Assembly: GCA_007129635.1 (NCBI GenBank)
Contig: SKVE01001014.1
Location: 1-7,527 of the forward strand
Source of the DNA: Planctomycetaceae bacterium
Lineage (GTDB): Bacteria; Planctomycetota; Planctomycetia; Pirellulales; Pirellulaceae
Direction of reading: 5' to 3'
Length of the DNA stretch: 7,527 bases
The translations under genes and the position numbers were made by a program. Positions within the stretch are counted from its first letter, which is position 1. Every line of letters begins with the position of its first letter. Below are positions 6,384 to 7,527 of the stretch, piece after piece. The notes beneath the pieces were generated by a model, which saw nothing but the letters and a program-made list of their open reading frames with translations, was not told the DNA's origin and did not search any database.

Positions 6384-7527
6384 AACTGGGCGACAGAGAA
6401 ACAACTCGACGCGTGCTGCCAACCGACGGCGCCCAAGCACGAAGCCTGAGCCGCCCCTCGACGAAATCGGGTTCCAAACGAATCAGGAAGGTTTCGGTGA
6501 CGTGCCCGCCGCTGCCGGCCAAGGTGGGCAACTGCCGACGAGCATGGCCGGTGATTAACGCGGCGCCATCAGGCAATTCGATGGCGATCTGCACGGGTTG
6601 TGTCTGACGGCTGATCTCGCCCATCTGCGGAAACGTAGGCAGCGTTCCTTCGTTGACCACCGTGGCTTTGATCCGCCACACGTTGCCGCCTAGTGATTCG
6701 GTCTGGACATCGGGGATGCGCAGCCGAGGAAACATGCCCGCCAGTTGACGGAAGAAGTCCACATGCTTGCCGTCCAGGCCGTCCAATGCCGATGCAGGCG
6801 GATTGGAACGCCGGTAGGGCTTGAAGCCTCCGATCTGCACTCGTCGCCCCGGAAAATCGGGGTGTTCGATCGCACGCCAGGGCACGAACCCGTCGATGTC
6901 TTGGCTGGCGAACCAGGCCAAAGCCTGCAAATCTTCGCGGCCGCGTGATTCGTTGCTCGACGCGCCCGCTGCCGCCGGTTTCGCGGGCTTCGCCGGTTTG
7001 GCGACCGGTTCGTCCGCTTCGGTCAATTCCGAGGAAGCCTCCTCATCCTGATCATCCGAGGTTATCGGGATTGATTTGGGGATCCACCAGGCTCGGCTGG
7101 CCAGCGACCATCGCCCGTAGTGGAAGTAGGCCCAGTCGGATACCGAACCTTTGCCTTCGGGCGGTGCGGGGGAATCGCTACCGCCATGCAACTCGCGGTA
7201 CAACTTACCGATCCGTTCCAGATGCCCGGAATCGGCTTCCAACAACTTGGTCTTGATCCTGCCCTGCCGTCCCGATGGTTCGCTCTTGGGCAGATGAAAC
7301 AAGTTGTCCTGCGCGGTAAAAGTGAACACCAGCGCGATGTTGCGTCGACCGAACGCGAAATCGGCCACCGCCTGCGTCTCCGGCTCACTGACCTGGTATG
7401 GCCCCGCACCCTTCTCGAAATAGGGATAGTTGAATGTCCAATTGCGATCGAACGCCACACCGCCCACCGGGTCCTCGTTGATCCGCCCGTCTCCATCCAG
7501 ATCACTGCCCTCTTCGTGCAGCGACCA
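6376..7527 (-). CDS. M14 carboxypeptidase-like protein, predicted pseudoenzyme (5' end beyond window)
   Basis: C-terminal 383 residues of a paralogue of the next gene; the frame is open to the right edge. A GTG at 7465-7467 lies inside the conserved domain and is not a plausible start. Counting from that codon, the visible part begins just before a single LDGDGRINED loop and continues through FDRNW (7-11), GAGPYQ (20-25) and the region after catalytic centre 2. Aligned without gaps to the neighbour, the third zinc ligand His is Thr (T51, in VFTFTAQDN), the catalytic Glu is Arg (R125, in SLASRAWW), and the carboxylate-binding Asn is Asp (D8), while the Arg (R9) is kept. A low-complexity acidic and Lys-Pro-Ala linker (about 137-178) separates this from the shared GFVPWRAIEHPDF motif (193-205) and a C-terminal beta-rich domain. 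The HxxE half-site and any signal peptide lie outside the window. Probably non-catalytic, perhaps a binding or partner protein; that role is inference. Confidence 0.8.
   Translation of the reverse strand, partial: WSLHEEGSDLDGDGRINEDPVGGVAFDRNWTFNYPYFEKGAGPYQVSEPETQAVADFAFGRRNIALVFTFTAQDNLFHLPKSEPSGRQGRIKTKLLEADSGHLERIGKLYRELHGGSDSPAPPEGKGSVSDWAYFHYGRWSLASRAWWIPKSIPITSDDQDEEASSELTEADEPVAKPAKPAKPAAAGASSNESRGREDLQALAWFASQDIDGFVPWRAIEHPDFPGRRVQIGGFKPYRRSNPPASALDGLDGKHVDFFRQLAGMFPRLRIPDVQTESLGGNVWRIKATVVNEGTLPTFPQMGEISRQTQPVQIAIELPDGAALITGHARRQLPTLAGSGGHVTETFLIRLEPDFVEGRLRLRAWAPSVGSTRRVVSLSPSSR
6973..7002 (-). repeat. Short Lys-Pro-Ala coding repeat in the M14 paralogue
   Basis: Encodes A-KPA-KPA-KPA, three tandem KPA triplets with small codon differences between copies. 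It sits inside a longer linker (6934-7059) whose first half is rich in Asp/Glu. It is most likely a flexible interdomain tether; the paralogue at 4594-6366 has no equivalent at this place. Confidence 0.6.

Noticed and set aside
1..7527. CRISPR arrays, tRNA/rRNA genes, insertion sequences, defence or phage genes
   Set aside because: I looked on both strands and saw no repeat-spacer pattern, cloverleaf, transposase or inverted-repeat ends. The window is explained by the tad and M14 genes.

Overview
The window looks like chromosomal DNA of a Planctomycetota bacterium, probably Pirellulales/Rhodopirellula-like. This rests on moderately high GC, the compact cpaE-cpaF-tadB-tadC order, and secreted M14 metallopeptidases with Asp/Gly-rich 'DxDGDG' insertions. 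The taxonomic call is inferred from recall of protein character; no search was run.

Left part (window start to 4271, + strand): the cytoplasmic and inner-membrane engine of a Tad (tight adherence, type IVc) pilus. It encodes a CpaE/TadZ-like localisation ATPase that is open at the window's left edge and has a degenerate P-loop. Next come the CpaF/TadA secretion ATPase with all its hallmark motifs, then the two T2SSF-type platform proteins TadB and TadC. Gaps are 83, 30 and 13 bp, so these four are probably one operon. Pilin, prepilin peptidase, secretin and CpaB genes are not in the window and would be expected upstream or elsewhere. In the model, CpaF powers pilin movement through the TadB-TadC platform, and CpaE positions the apparatus.

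Middle (4272-4593): a 322-bp convergent intergenic region. It has no credible gene. It holds one fair stem-loop just after tadC and a weaker one further on, both without a T-tract.

Right part (4594-7527, - strand): two tandem paralogous M14 zinc-carboxypeptidase-family genes separated by 9 bp and probably co-transcribed. The downstream gene (4594-6366) is complete, exported, and keeps the zinc ligands and catalytic Glu. The upstream gene (6376-7527) runs off the right edge. In ungapped alignment with its neighbour, its third zinc-ligand His is Thr and its catalytic Glu is Arg, so it is predicted to be a pseudoenzyme. This active/inactive M14 pair is the most notable observation. I see no RNA genes, mobile elements, CRISPR arrays or phage genes.
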